Origin: Spirochaetes bacterium GWE1_32_154
GTDB lineage: Bacteria; Spirochaetota; GWE2-31-10
DNA: 64,000 bases
Direction: 5' to 3'
Assembly: GCA_001829315.1 (NCBI GenBank)
Contig: MIAY01000039.1
Coordinates: 1-64,000, forward strand
Shown here: piece after piece, positions 1-8,341 of the stretch
Position numbering within the stretch: the first letter of the stretch is position 1
Layout of the letters: each line of letters opens with the position of its first letter
Notes under the pieces: model-generated
Database searches by the model: none
Told to the model about the DNA's origin: nothing
The model's input: the letters and a program-made list of their open reading frames with translations, nothing else
Program-made: the position numbers and the translations under genes

Positions 1-56
1 AGTCATATTAACCCCTTTTGTTGTTTATACTATAAACATTTGTTTTGATAAAGTCT

Positions 57-74
57 CCGGACTATCATGTCCGG
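57..74. other. Small perfect hairpin at truncated gene start
   Basis: CCGGAC and GTCCGG form a 6-bp perfect inverted repeat around a 6-nt loop, TATCAT. The only possible ATG of the following reading frame (67-69) sits inside it, with no ribosome binding site before it. It lies just upstream of the point (about 90-100) where the homology to the internal repeat of the downstream gene begins, so it may mark a recombination junction. Confidence 0.5.
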
Positions 75-3021
75 TTCTTTATGGGGTCATTATAGTACTA
101 TGGGTTCCGTTACAGCGGTTGATGGCGTGCCGGGGACATTACCAGCGTGCGGATTTACCAAAACAGGCATGGTATTCAAGGGCTGGGCGACCAGTGCGGA
201 AGGTGCTCCTGAGTATGCGGACAAGGCATCTGTAACTATAAACGGCTCAAATATCACCCTCTATGCGAAATGGGGGATTTACATACCGACCTACCGTGTG
301 ATCTACAACGGCAATGGCGACGAAGTTACTAATGTACCTGCTGATAACACATTATACACGAACAGCATGAATGTGGTGGTACTCGATAAAGGTACTATGG
401 CACGAGCCGGCTACACATTCACCGGATGGAATACGAAAGAAGACGGTACGGGAACAGTCCGTGCGGTTGAGTCGAACTTTGTGATGGGAAATGCTAATGT
501 GATACTCTATGCACAGTGGAGTGCGGTGAGTTACACCATAACTTATCATCTTGACGGGGGTACAAATCACGGAGATAACCCTGCGGGTTTTACATCAGAA
601 ACAGTGTTGACATTACAGTTACCGACTAAGGACTACTATGAGTTTAACGGTTGGTATGAGGATGCAGCGTATTCGATACCGGTTGCGGGGATCGTAAAGG
701 GAACAACGGGGAATAAGAACTATTATGCGAAGTGGGCTGCAGGAACACCGAAGAGTATATCATTTGATAAAAATAGTGCCGATGCAACTGGAACGATGGC
801 TACGGTAAGTGGAACAGGAGGTGTAACAGTGACACTGCCTGAGTGCACATTCACACGAAGCGGGTATACATTCAAAGGCTGGGCACTCACAGCGGATGGT
901 GAGATTGCATATACTGACAAGGCATCAGTTATAATCAGTGATGCAGACATTGCACTCTATGCGCTCTGGGCGGACAGTTCAGTGGAGTATGTAATCAGTT
1001 TTAATAAAAACGATCTGGATGCAGCAGGTACAATGGCATCAGTGACTGCGGTTAATGATGTACCGGTAACACTTCCGGCGTGCGCATTTACCAAAACTGG
1101 CATGGTATTTAAGGGGTGGGCTACCAGTGCGGAAGGTGCAGCTGAGTATGCGGACAAGACATCAGTGACTACAAACGGCGCAAATATCACACTCTATGCG
1201 AAATGGGGGATTTATATACCTACATACCGTGTGATCTACAACGGTAATGGTGACGGTGTAACCGGGGTGCCTACTGATAACACATTATACACAAACAGCA
1301 TGAATGTGGTGGTACTTGATAAAGGTGCTATGGCACGTGCCGAAAACACATTTACCGGCTGGAATACAAAAGCAGACGGTACAGGAACAGCCCGTGCGGT
1401 TGATACGAACTTTATGATGGGCAATGCTGATGTGGTACTCTATGCACAGTGGAGTGCGGTGAGTTACACCATAACTTATCATCTTGACGGGGGGGCAAAT
1501 CACGGAGATAACCCTGCGAATTTTACCTCAGAAACAGTATTGACATTACAGTCGCCATCGAAAGATTACCATGACTTTAACGGGTGGTATGAGGATGCAG
1601 CGTATTCGATACCGGTTACCGGAATTGTGAAGGGGACGACGGGGAATAAGAACTTTTATGCGAAGTGGACATTAAAGATGTTTTCTTTGAGTTTCGAAAA
1701 GAATAATTGGAATGCCTCAGGAACTAACAATTCAATGAGTATTGCTTACGGGGACAGTGTAATTTTGAATGATAACGGCTTTACTTTAGAAGGTAATGTA
1801 TTTATCGGCTGGGCTACAAATTCGAATGGAGCTATTGTGTATAGAGAAGGCGATACGTTTACCATGAGCGGGGCAGATGTGACTTTGTATGCGAAGTGGA
1901 TGCAGTCTTCATTTACTGTTGATTACATAACATACACTGTAAAAAATGACATGACACTGGAGGTTACAGATTGTGATGAGCTAATAACCGGTGCACTGGT
2001 TATACCGGGAGAAATACAAGGTCTTACTGTCAAATTTGTCGGAAACTATGCATTTTCTAATTGTACATCTCTAAAAACTGTCACCATCCCTTCCAGTATA
2101 ACTACTATTGGAGCTTATGCATTTTATAATTGTACATCACTTACTGGTATTGAGATACCAAATTCGGTTACTTATATTGGAGGTTCTGCATTTTATGATT
2201 GTACTTCACTTACTGCTATTCAAATACCAGATTCGGTTACGAGTATTTATACAGATACTTTTTATAAATGTTCTTCGCTGACCGTCATTGAAATATCGAA
2301 TTATGTGTATTTTATTGATCATAGTGTTTTTGCTTATTGTAGATCTCTAACAGCTATCAACGTTAGACAACAAAATGGATATTATTCATCTATTAATGGG
2401 GTTTTATTTAACAAGGCTCGTTCTTTACTAATTGCATATCCAAATGGAAAAAATGGAGCATATTCTATACCTAACACTGTAAAAACTATCGGAAACGGTG
2501 CATTTTTGGGGTCTGAATACCTCACTGCAGTAACCATTCCTACAAGTGTTACATCCATCGAAAGTAATGCATTTATTGGTTGTTCTTCACTGACTTCGGC
2601 TGCTCTTCCTAGTACAGTCAGCTCAATTGGGGAGCGTGTATTTTTAAATTGTAGCTTACTTAGTACTGTTAACATTCCCAACGGCATTAAAACTATCGAA
2701 AATTCTACCTTTTACAATTGTAGTTCACTGAATTCAGTAAATATTCCAAATACTGTCACATCTATTGGGTATGACGCATTTTATAAATGCAGTTCTCTGA
2801 CTTCTGTCACTATTCCTGGGGGTGTTACAAGTATTGGGTATCAAGCATTTCGTGATTGTAGCTTATTGAGTATAGTAAATTTATACGCTTTAACTCCTCC
2901 ATTATGTGGTAATAATGTCTTTTACAAAACACTTCCGACTCCTAAAATACACATAAAATCATCAGCTTCAGCAGCCTACGGCAACTTATGGCAGGATTGT
3001 CAAGTGATTGCTGATTTGTGA
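67..3021 (+). pseudogene. 5'-truncated InlB-type-repeat / BspA leucine-rich-repeat surface protein
   Basis: Residues 1 to about 620 are a chain of Listeria-Bacteroides (Flg_new/InlB B-type) modules of 75-80 residues, each with a GY/GM-x-F-x-GW core and ending in LYAKW or LYAQW. Residues about 640-970 are BspA/TpLRR-type LRR_5 units (TSIGxxAFxxCxSLTxVxIP). Such proteins are cell-surface adhesins. The frame has stop codons at 46-51, begins mid-module, and shows no signal peptide or ribosome binding site, so the 5' end with its export signal is missing. The rest is open to the natural stop. Four modules form a 311-residue superunit repeated with a 933-bp offset. The repeat part looks visibly more GC-rich than the LRR part. 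Product if expressed: probably non-exported. Confidence 0.75.
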
Positions 3022-3115
3022 TAATAATTTTTTGAAGGGAATATTCTACCACTGTATCCGTTAAATAGAATAACACCACAAATGCTCTATACACCGTTTT
3101 ACTAGCGGTTCACAA

Positions 3116-3152
3116 GGCTGACAGGAAGGCACACAGTGCATCCCTGTCAGCC
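3116..3152. terminator. Ten-bp stem-loop downstream of the ATPase relic
   Basis: GGCTGACAGG (3116-3125) pairs perfectly with CCTGTCAGCC (3143-3152) around an 18-nt loop. It sits 3 nt after the stop codon of the minus-strand ATPase relic, the position expected for that gene's terminator, but no T-run follows on either strand, so termination is uncertain. Confidence 0.45.
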
Positions 3153-3155
3153 TGT

Positions 3156-3244
3156 CTATTCAACCTCCACCACCTCAAACCCCACTGCAATAAGAAACAC
3201 CCGCCTCCTGCATACTTCTCCTGGTACTTATTCGCAATGATCTG
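3156..3244 (-). pseudogene. 3' relic of an AAA-ATPase-like / PD-(D/E)XK (DUF1703) gene
   Basis: On the minus strand 3244-3200 reads QIIANKYQEKYAGGG, and after a one-base frameshift VFLIAVGFEVVEVE followed by TAG. This matches the C-terminal end of AAA-ATPase_like/DUF1703 proteins; the equivalent part of the gene at 5306-6493 reads QIRSKRYYEPYIGGS then KKVFLLALGFD. Only about 29 codons remain, and upstream the homology stops near the IS3-type relic. It shows that the locus once carried a second, oppositely oriented member of this family. Confidence 0.6.
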
Positions 3245-3304
3245 CTTCTGTTATGATATAACATACTGACCAAATATGATATTTATATCATAGAAGGAGA
3301 AAAA

Positions 3305-3542
3305 ATGAAAACATATGATGAAGATTTTAAAATTAAGATTGTAAGAAGAAAGTCGAACCATACGAAGCTTGTCTGAGCAGTTCGACATATCAAAAGCAAT
3401 AATATCTATATGGATGAAAAAATATCGTGAGGAATGCCAAAATAAACCAGAATTAAAAGCAGAATATGATTATATAACAGAAATTAGAATGCTTAAAAAA
3501 GAACTAGAGGAAAAAGAAAAGGAGAATTTATTCCTATATTAG
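3305..3542 (+). pseudogene. IS3-family orfA relic (HTH transposase subunit), frameshifted
   Basis: An ideal ribosome site (AGAAGGAG) precedes ATG 3305. The frame reads MKTYDEDFKIKIVRRK and stops at a TGA near 3374. In another frame the protein continues LSEQFDISKAIISIWMKKY and a leucine-zipper-like tail (EIRMLKKELEEKEKEN), then TAG at 3540-3542. This is the HTH_Tnp_1 plus zipper layout of IS3/IS150-type OrfA, with an indel around 3340-3350. The usual end of OrfA and the whole of OrfB (DDE integrase) are absent, so the element cannot move by itself. A small palindrome (3276-3291) lies before the ribosome site. Confidence 0.7.
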
Positions 3543-3658
3543 TATATCTTTTGATTCTTCCGGCATATTGCAAAATAGATATATTAATAAGGTTTCTAAA
3601 AATTTTAGTCCTGTATCGGTGATTTGGTAATATAATAAAAAAAATGTTTGAAAGCAAG

Positions 3659-3686
3659 TTGTTCTGTTTAGAAATTATGGTAAAAT
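3659..3686 (+). promoter_or_regulatory. Sigma70-type promoter for the acetyltransferase gene
   Basis: TTGTTC (3659-3664), 16-nt spacer, TAAAAT (3681-3686). It lies inside the longer open frame that starts at 3644, which supports moving the start to ATG 3707 with its GGAG site at 3695-3698. Confidence 0.5.
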
Positions 3687-3706
3687 ATTCAAACGGAGAA
3701 CAATTT

Positions 3707-4486
3707 ATGGAAGAAATCACAATAATCGATACAGACTACACCAATATCACAAACTATGGAATCTGCGGATATAAAGATCTGAAGCGGGAAGGGTACCCTG
3801 AGAAAATTTGCTGGATGGAAAAAATGAAAACTCACGGACTGGTTATAAAAACAGTGGTTGCAGAAAAATCGGGAAATCAGGGTATGATCGAATGGATTAA
3901 CAGTGAATATGCAATGCGACCGGTAATTGCTGAAAATTATCTGTTTATAAACTGTTTATTTGTCGGCTTCAGAAAAGAATTCAAAGGTAACGGATATGCG
4001 TCTCAACTGATCGACCTTTGCATACAGGATGCAATGGATAAAAATAAATCAGGTGTTTGTGTTGTAACAAGAAAGGGTTCGTTTATGCCCGGTAAAGATA
4101 TATTTACAAAAAAAGGCTTTAAAATAACCGATACAGCAAAACCTGATTTTGAATTGCTGACTCTATCTTTCACACCGGATGCAAAAATCCCTCTATTTAA
4201 TGAATCGGTGCGGACTGTGGATAAAAAGTATTCAAAAGGCATATTTATATTCCGCTCTGATCAGTGTCCGTACTCAGTTAAAAATGTTAAAGAAATACAG
4301 GAAACTGCGGTGAAAGATTTCAATACCGAAGTTACGGTCATAGATTTGAATATTCCTTCGGAAGCCCAGCAATCACCATCACCTTTCGGTACATTCTGTG
4401 TGGTGGTTGACGGAGTTGTCAAAGCACATAATCCGATCAGTAAAACGAGATTTGTTAATATTATGAATGAGGTGAAAAAAAAGTAA
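3707..4486 (+). CDS. YoaP-like GNAT N-acetyltransferase
   Basis: 259 residues. The N-terminal two thirds is a GNAT fold: the acetyl-CoA loop is seen as KEFKGNGYASQLIDLCIQ, followed by a GF-type strand (FTKKGFKI). The C-terminal part (about residues 180-259) resembles the YoaP extension, with a thioredoxin-like strand and a CPY motif (FRSDQCPYSV). The length matches B. subtilis YoaP (about 250). The substrate is unknown. An in-frame ATG at 3644 exists, but the start at 3707 has a ribosome site and follows a promoter. The next gene starts 27 nt downstream, so the two may be co-transcribed. Confidence 0.75.
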   Translation: MEEITIIDTDYTNITNYGICGYKDLKREGYPEKICWMEKMKTHGLVIKTVVAEKSGNQGMIEWINSEYAMRPVIAENYLFINCLFVGFRKEFKGNGYASQLIDLCIQDAMDKNKSGVCVVTRKGSFMPGKDIFTKKGFKITDTAKPDFELLTLSFTPDAKIPLFNESVRTVDKKYSKGIFIFRSDQCPYSVKNVKEIQETAVKDFNTEVTVIDLNIPSEAQQSPSPFGTFCVVVDGVVKAHNPISKTRFVNIMNEVKKK

Positions 4487-4513
4487 CCTCTGTTGAAATG
4501 ACTGGAGTAAAGT

Positions 4514-5215
4514 ATGAAAAAAATATGTATTTTGATATGTATGCTATATGTGGTTGTTTTTATTAATGCAACCGAGAAGAAAACACGAGGCAGTCATTTC
4601 TTTGGTGGCGCATTCGGGCAGGGGGCGGATTTTGTTTTTAGTGCCGATGGTTTTGAAAAGGGGTTCTTCAGTTTTAAAGGTGATTTTTACTATACGTACA
4701 GTAATGTCATTAATAAATACTGTTCCATGGGACTGACACTTTCCGGTGGAAATAGTATCCATCTTGATGTTTTTCTTGTTGCACCGCTTTTTATATATGT
4801 AATGCCATCCGTTATACAGTATGCACTTGTGAACAGTCTAAACCAGAGAGTGTTATTTCATGTAAAAACAGGTAATAATGTAAGAGAAAAATACTGGGTT
4901 TTTGAAAGCGGTGTTTCATTTTCCCTGATGGGTATATTGGTCAGGTATTATGACCTTTTTGAAAAGCAAGGGTATGATGATACTATAGGTGTTGTATATA
5001 TGTTTGGACCGTATCTGTTTATAGGAGGGGAAACGCTTAAAACAGTTATTCATTATAACCGTAAAGAGAGAGCTGTTATACGCAAGAAAGTAAGTCTTGT
5101 ATTCGGGACATTTTTCAGCTGGAATTGTGGTTCATTGCCCTATTCAAAAGAAAACCCGATTTCGTCGATGTTTTCGGCAGGCGTAGAGTTTAGAGTCGGG
5201 GGATTAAAAAAATAA
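4514..5215 (+). CDS. Exported hypothetical protein, possible outer-membrane barrel
   Basis: 233 residues with a clear N-terminal signal peptide (MKKICILICMLYVVVFINA) and no lipobox cysteine at the cleavage site. The mature part is rich in Gly, Phe and Tyr with alternating hydrophobic stretches (for example GAFGQGADFVFSADG, FSFKGDFYYTYSN and a terminal FSAGVEFRVGG), which fits an outer-membrane beta-barrel, but no family is recognised. A GGAG site (4505-4508) precedes the ATG. It follows the acetyltransferase by 27 nt. Confidence 0.65.
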   Translation: MKKICILICMLYVVVFINATEKKTRGSHFFGGAFGQGADFVFSADGFEKGFFSFKGDFYYTYSNVINKYCSMGLTLSGGNSIHLDVFLVAPLFIYVMPSVIQYALVNSLNQRVLFHVKTGNNVREKYWVFESGVSFSLMGILVRYYDLFEKQGYDDTIGVVYMFGPYLFIGGETLKTVIHYNRKERAVIRKKVSLVFGTFFSWNCGSLPYSKENPISSMFSAGVEFRVGGLKK

Positions 5216-5305
5216 CGGGAGAGTATTGTAAGGTACCTCACCGCATGCCTCATATTTATTGCTAATATTCACTATTAATGGTAAATTTACACTACGGGGG
5301 AGCTC

Positions 5306-6493
5306 ATGAAAAGTTTAAGCTTAAATCGTCAGGAGTTATCAAGAATAATTGAAGACGGTTGCGTGTATGTTGATAAAACTGAAATTATTCACAACATAAT
5401 GAAATCAGGCACAGCTTTTTTCCTTTCCCGTCCCCGACGTTTTGGCAAGTCATTACTTATTAATACATTCAAAGAGATATATTCCGGTAATAAAGAGCTT
5501 TTTGTAAACACTTGGATTTACAATGCAATTTCATGGGATAAATACCCGGTGCTTAAATTGGATTTTTCGAATATTTCGGTAAAACAGAAGGGGCTTGAAA
5601 TTGCAGTAATAGAAGCATTTCATGAGATTGCACAAAAGTATGAGGTACATCTCACCGATACAGTCAGCTCGGGATTACTCCGTGAACTTATTATAAAACT
5701 CTCGGAAAAGTACGGACAAGTGGTCATGTTGATTGATGAATATGACAAACCGATTTCGATACAATCCTTCTTCAGACTCGGGGAATTTCATCACTTCTGG
5801 TTTGCAACCGGAACTGTGACATTTCTTGTGAAAGCATTGATGAATGCAGGGACATTGCCCGATCAGGTCAGTCCTCGCGAAGTAACCCTATCTTTTTTTG
5901 ATAAGTTTGAACTGCGTAATATGGATCTCATTTCCCTTCTTTTCCAGACCGGGTATTTGACGGTTAAAGCAATAGACAAAGAATACCAGATTTATACACT
6001 GGCATTTCCCAATGGCGAGGTCGAGTCTGCGTTTCTTAATAACCTTCTCGAAGTATGGTCAAACAAGGTACAGAGTGAAGTCGGTGAGATTACTATCGGG
6101 ATTGTGCGAAGTCTTCAGTATGGTGACCCGGAGTTGTTTATTAACGCATTTAGAAAGCTATTTGCCGGGATTCCTTATGACCATTTTATACAAAAACATG
6201 CGATAGAAGCTATATTCGCATCAAATATCTATACGGCACTGAAAATTATCGGAGTAAGACAGCATGTTGAAGTGCATACGTCATCAGGCAGAATCGATGC
6301 GGTGATGGAAGGCAAAGAAGCAATATTCATAGCAGAGTTCAAGATGGGTAGTGCAGAAGAGGCAATGGCACAAATTCGAAGCAAAAGATACTATGAACCT
6401 TATATCGGCGGTAGTAAAAAAGTATTTCTTCTTGCTCTTGGTTTTGATGATAAATCACGCAGTATATCTGATTATCTTGTTGAGATGGTGTAG
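5306..6493 (+). CDS. AAA-ATPase-like / PD-(D/E)XK nuclease protein with internal deletion
   Basis: 395 residues; family members are usually about 520-550. The N-terminal AAA-ATPase_like part is intact: VYVDKTEII, Walker A-like FLSRPRRFGKSLL (about 38-50) and Walker B LIDEYDKPI (about 144-152). Immediately after Walker B the chain jumps to the motif FWFATGTVTFLVKAL, which normally lies some 140 residues further on, so the sensor region is missing in frame. The C-terminal PD-(D/E)XK-like (DUF1703) domain is present, with GRIDAVMEG and IFIAEFKM supplying D and ExK. It is probably a mobile-type gene of unclear role. Since ATP hydrolysis normally needs the missing part, the product may be inactive. 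Confidence 0.75.
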   Translation: MKSLSLNRQELSRIIEDGCVYVDKTEIIHNIMKSGTAFFLSRPRRFGKSLLINTFKEIYSGNKELFVNTWIYNAISWDKYPVLKLDFSNISVKQKGLEIAVIEAFHEIAQKYEVHLTDTVSSGLLRELIIKLSEKYGQVVMLIDEYDKPISIQSFFRLGEFHHFWFATGTVTFLVKALMNAGTLPDQVSPREVTLSFFDKFELRNMDLISLLFQTGYLTVKAIDKEYQIYTLAFPNGEVESAFLNNLLEVWSNKVQSEVGEITIGIVRSLQYGDPELFINAFRKLFAGIPYDHFIQKHAIEAIFASNIYTALKIIGVRQHVEVHTSSGRIDAVMEGKEAIFIAEFKMGSAEEAMAQIRSKRYYEPYIGGSKKVFLLALGFDDKSRSISDYLVEMV

Positions 6494-6563
6494 TATTTTT
6501 TTCTGCTTCCACATGCACACTGGTCATTTTTGCCGATTTTCTCTGATGTATGTTTTATCGGTT

Positions 6564-6613
6564 GAGCCTCTTGCAATAATACTCTTTTTATCTCGAATTT
6601 TTGCAAGAGCCTC
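6564..6613 (+). repeat. Dispersed palindromic repeat, short form (copy 1)
   Basis: A 50-nt unit starting GAGCCTCTTGCAA and ending TTTTTGCAAGAGCCTC. The two 17-nt ends are inverted copies with one mismatch, separated by a non-palindromic core (about ACTCTTTTTATCTCGA) that gives the unit a direction. It lies between convergent genes (5306-6493 plus, 6693-7625 minus) and may also act as a bidirectional stem-loop. Confidence 0.85.
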
Positions 6614-6692
6614 ATAATATAGAACCATTCCTGTATGTCGATGTTATCATCGATTTTTTATTAGGGGTGCCCTATAGCGAAAATAGTGCCTC

Positions 6693-7625
6693 TCAACTAA
6701 TCACTTCGATTCCCCGCAATATCCGGGCTTTATATTTTTCCTTCATTCCGTCACTCAGAAAACTCTGACCGATTATCCCTTGTATCTTTTCAAGAGAACC
6801 GGTCATGGTACTAATCACATTGAAAGCTGCCTTTTCAGGTATCTGAAGTGATTGAGCGAGTGCATAAAAGTCATTAGCGGTTAGTTTCTTTTTTTTCCCA
6901 TTAATATTTAAAGCAGATTCTTCAGTATCGTCCGGAAGAACAATTGCAGATGATAAAAAATCATAAAAAGGGGTGAGCGAAATCGTGCCGTCACTATATC
7001 GGATTAATGAATAATTTTTCAAATGCATATCAGAATTTCCTGTAATAAATGAAAAAACGGCTGATTCAAATAATCGTATACAATCATAACCGGGGTTACT
7101 GCAATATTGTGTAATAACTTTACCAATTTGCTCTATTGAGCCTTTGTATTTATCTTCAGTAAGTCTGCCTGTAAGCTGACACATATCCTCCATGTGCAGT
7201 TTTGTTTGTTTTATCCGGTCAATTCTTCGTGTAATATAGGCTTTTTCCCCGGATTTAAGAAGAATAAGTGAATGGGGAACGACATTGATTTTTAGTGAAA
7301 CAGCAAGACGCATTGTGAGATGTTCATTTTCCGGCAGTTCGGGATAGATCAGTGAGGGCGGTTTTAATATAAAATTTCCATTCACTCCAATTAATGTTAA
7401 TCGTGGTGCTTCATGAAATGCTTTTGATATTTCAAGTGACAGTTTAGGCTGAACCCCTGTAACAGTGATACTTTGGGATACAATTTTTTTAGCAAGTTCA
7501 CGCATATCATCAAGCGAATATTCAAGTAGTGGAGATACATCAGATTCGAATATATATTTTGAACATTTTGTATGATATAGATTTGATAAACCGGTTTCAC
7601 TACCGCATACAAGACATAAAGCCAT
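6693..7625 (-). CDS. hipT: HipT-type serine/threonine kinase toxin (HipA C-terminal domain)
   Basis: 310 residues carrying only the kinase part of HipA. An N-terminal Cys pair (CLVCG, then HTKC) is followed by a Gly-rich ATP loop VTGVQPKLS (about residues 54-62) preceded by Ser/Thr residues where HipT is autophosphorylated. The catalytic loop is NSDMHLKNYSL and the metal-binding Asp lies in FYDFLS. In the HipBST system of E. coli O127, HipT phosphorylates tryptophanyl-tRNA synthetase; the target here is inferred only. The ATG lies 1 nt after the stop of the HipA N-subdomain gene, with its GGAG site inside that gene. It is the third gene of the operon. Confidence 0.8.
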   Translation of the reverse strand: MALCLVCGSETGLSNLYHTKCSKYIFESDVSPLLEYSLDDMRELAKKIVSQSITVTGVQPKLSLEISKAFHEAPRLTLIGVNGNFILKPPSLIYPELPENEHLTMRLAVSLKINVVPHSLILLKSGEKAYITRRIDRIKQTKLHMEDMCQLTGRLTEDKYKGSIEQIGKVITQYCSNPGYDCIRLFESAVFSFITGNSDMHLKNYSLIRYSDGTISLTPFYDFLSSAIVLPDDTEESALNINGKKKKLTANDFYALAQSLQIPEKAAFNVISTMTGSLEKIQGIIGQSFLSDGMKEKYKARILRGIEVIS

Positions 7626-7626
7626 A

Positions 7627-7947
7627 TTATTCTCCTGTTCTGATTACGCTAACATCACCTATACAATCCTTGCAGCACGTTAATAACAAAAGCATTCGAT
7701 CTCTTCTGTTTATTTTCCAACTCTCCTCTGCGATATCAAGTAGCCATCCTTCCGGTATGAGACCATCAAAAAATGGAAATAATACTTTACTTTTGTATGG
7801 CGATTCTCTAACCGGCAAAAGAAAACTTACTGCAGAACATCCTGAGTTTATATATTCTTTGTCGTATGTAAATAGATAACCTTCATCATTTTCTTCTATT
7901 ATACCGGCACAATTCTGATTGACATATACTTTACCTGTCCTGTTCAA
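7627..7947 (-). CDS. hipS: HipS-like stand-alone HipA N-terminal subdomain
   Basis: 106 residues matching only the small N-terminal subdomain of HipA (GYLFTYDKEYI, FLLPVRESPY, LFPFFDGLIPEGWLLD). In HipBST this piece is a separate protein that restrains the kinase. It starts with TTG at 7947, with a strong AGGAGGGG site 4 nt upstream, and overlaps the end of hipB by 17 nt. It is separated from hipT by one base, so translation of the three genes is coupled. A frameshifted HipA would be the alternative reading, but the stop, the hipT ribosome site and the ATG are all well formed. Confidence 0.78.
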   Translation of the reverse strand: MNRTGKVYVNQNCAGIIEENDEGYLFTYDKEYINSGCSAVSFLLPVRESPYKSKVLFPFFDGLIPEGWLLDIAEESWKINRRDRMLLLLTCCKDCIGDVSVIRTGE

Positions 7948-8152
7948 AACCCCTCCTCATTGCAACCGGTCCGGCTTCATGCCCGAATAGTGCAAGTACC
8001 TGGTTAATTTTATCAAGACGAAGTGTCTCTTTGCCCTGTTCTAGTTCTCTTATGAACCGCAATCCTACACCTGACTTTTTGGCTAGTTCAATTTGTGTTA
8101 AATGAAGAGATTTTCTGCGCAGTTTTATAAAGTCACTTAAGATAGTTTTCAT
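7931..8152 (-). CDS. hipB: HipB-type HTH antitoxin / autorepressor
   Basis: 73 residues with an Xre/Cro helix-turn-helix: IKLRRKSLHLTQIELAKKSG, VGLRFIRELEQGK, then DKINQVLALFG. It begins the minus-strand operon hipB-hipS-hipT. ATG at 8152 is chosen because GTGGAG lies 6-7 nt before it; the longer frame from GTG 8164 would start inside that ribosome site. It is expected to bind the three operator-like palindromes just upstream and to form a complex with HipS and HipT. Confidence 0.82.
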   Translation of the reverse strand: MKTILSDFIKLRRKSLHLTQIELAKKSGVGLRFIRELEQGKETLRLDKINQVLALFGHEAGPVAMRRGFEQDR

Positions 8153-8165
8153 AATAAACTCCACT

Positions 8166-8272
8166 ATTGATTTTATACCATAAAGGGTATAAAATCAATA
8201 GAATTTATTAAACTACACCTTATCGGGTATAGTTATATTGTGTTGTGTTTTATTTGTACCTTATCGGGTATA
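8166..8272 (-). promoter_or_regulatory. Three phased HipB operator palindromes
   Basis: Three copies of an 18-bp site with half-sites about TATACC and GGTATA and a 6-nt spacer: 8174-8191 (TATACC-N6-GGTATA, within a 14-bp perfect inverted repeat 8166-8179/8186-8199), 8214-8231 (TACACC) and 8255-8272 (TGTACC). The last two share the 15-bp direct repeat ACCTTATCGGGTATA. Centres are 41 and 40 bp apart, about four helical turns, so all three face the same side of the DNA. E. coli HipB uses comparable TATCC/GGATA operators with an 8-nt spacer. Confidence 0.8.
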
Positions 8273-8341
8273 AATAGTGAAATAGTATACGTCTCTACTT
8301 TTTTTCGTAGTACATTAGCATCTGTTGACTCAGGCATTTTA

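Noticed and set aside
3116-3152. Hairpin as the end of an insertion sequence
   Set aside because: It sits directly after the stop of the ATPase relic and no matching inverted copy is found near the IS3-type relic, so a terminator role is simpler.
6693-7947. HipA gene broken by a frameshift
   Set aside because: Both parts have well-placed start codons and ribosome sites, and the split point is the one seen in HipBST systems, so a functional split is more likely.
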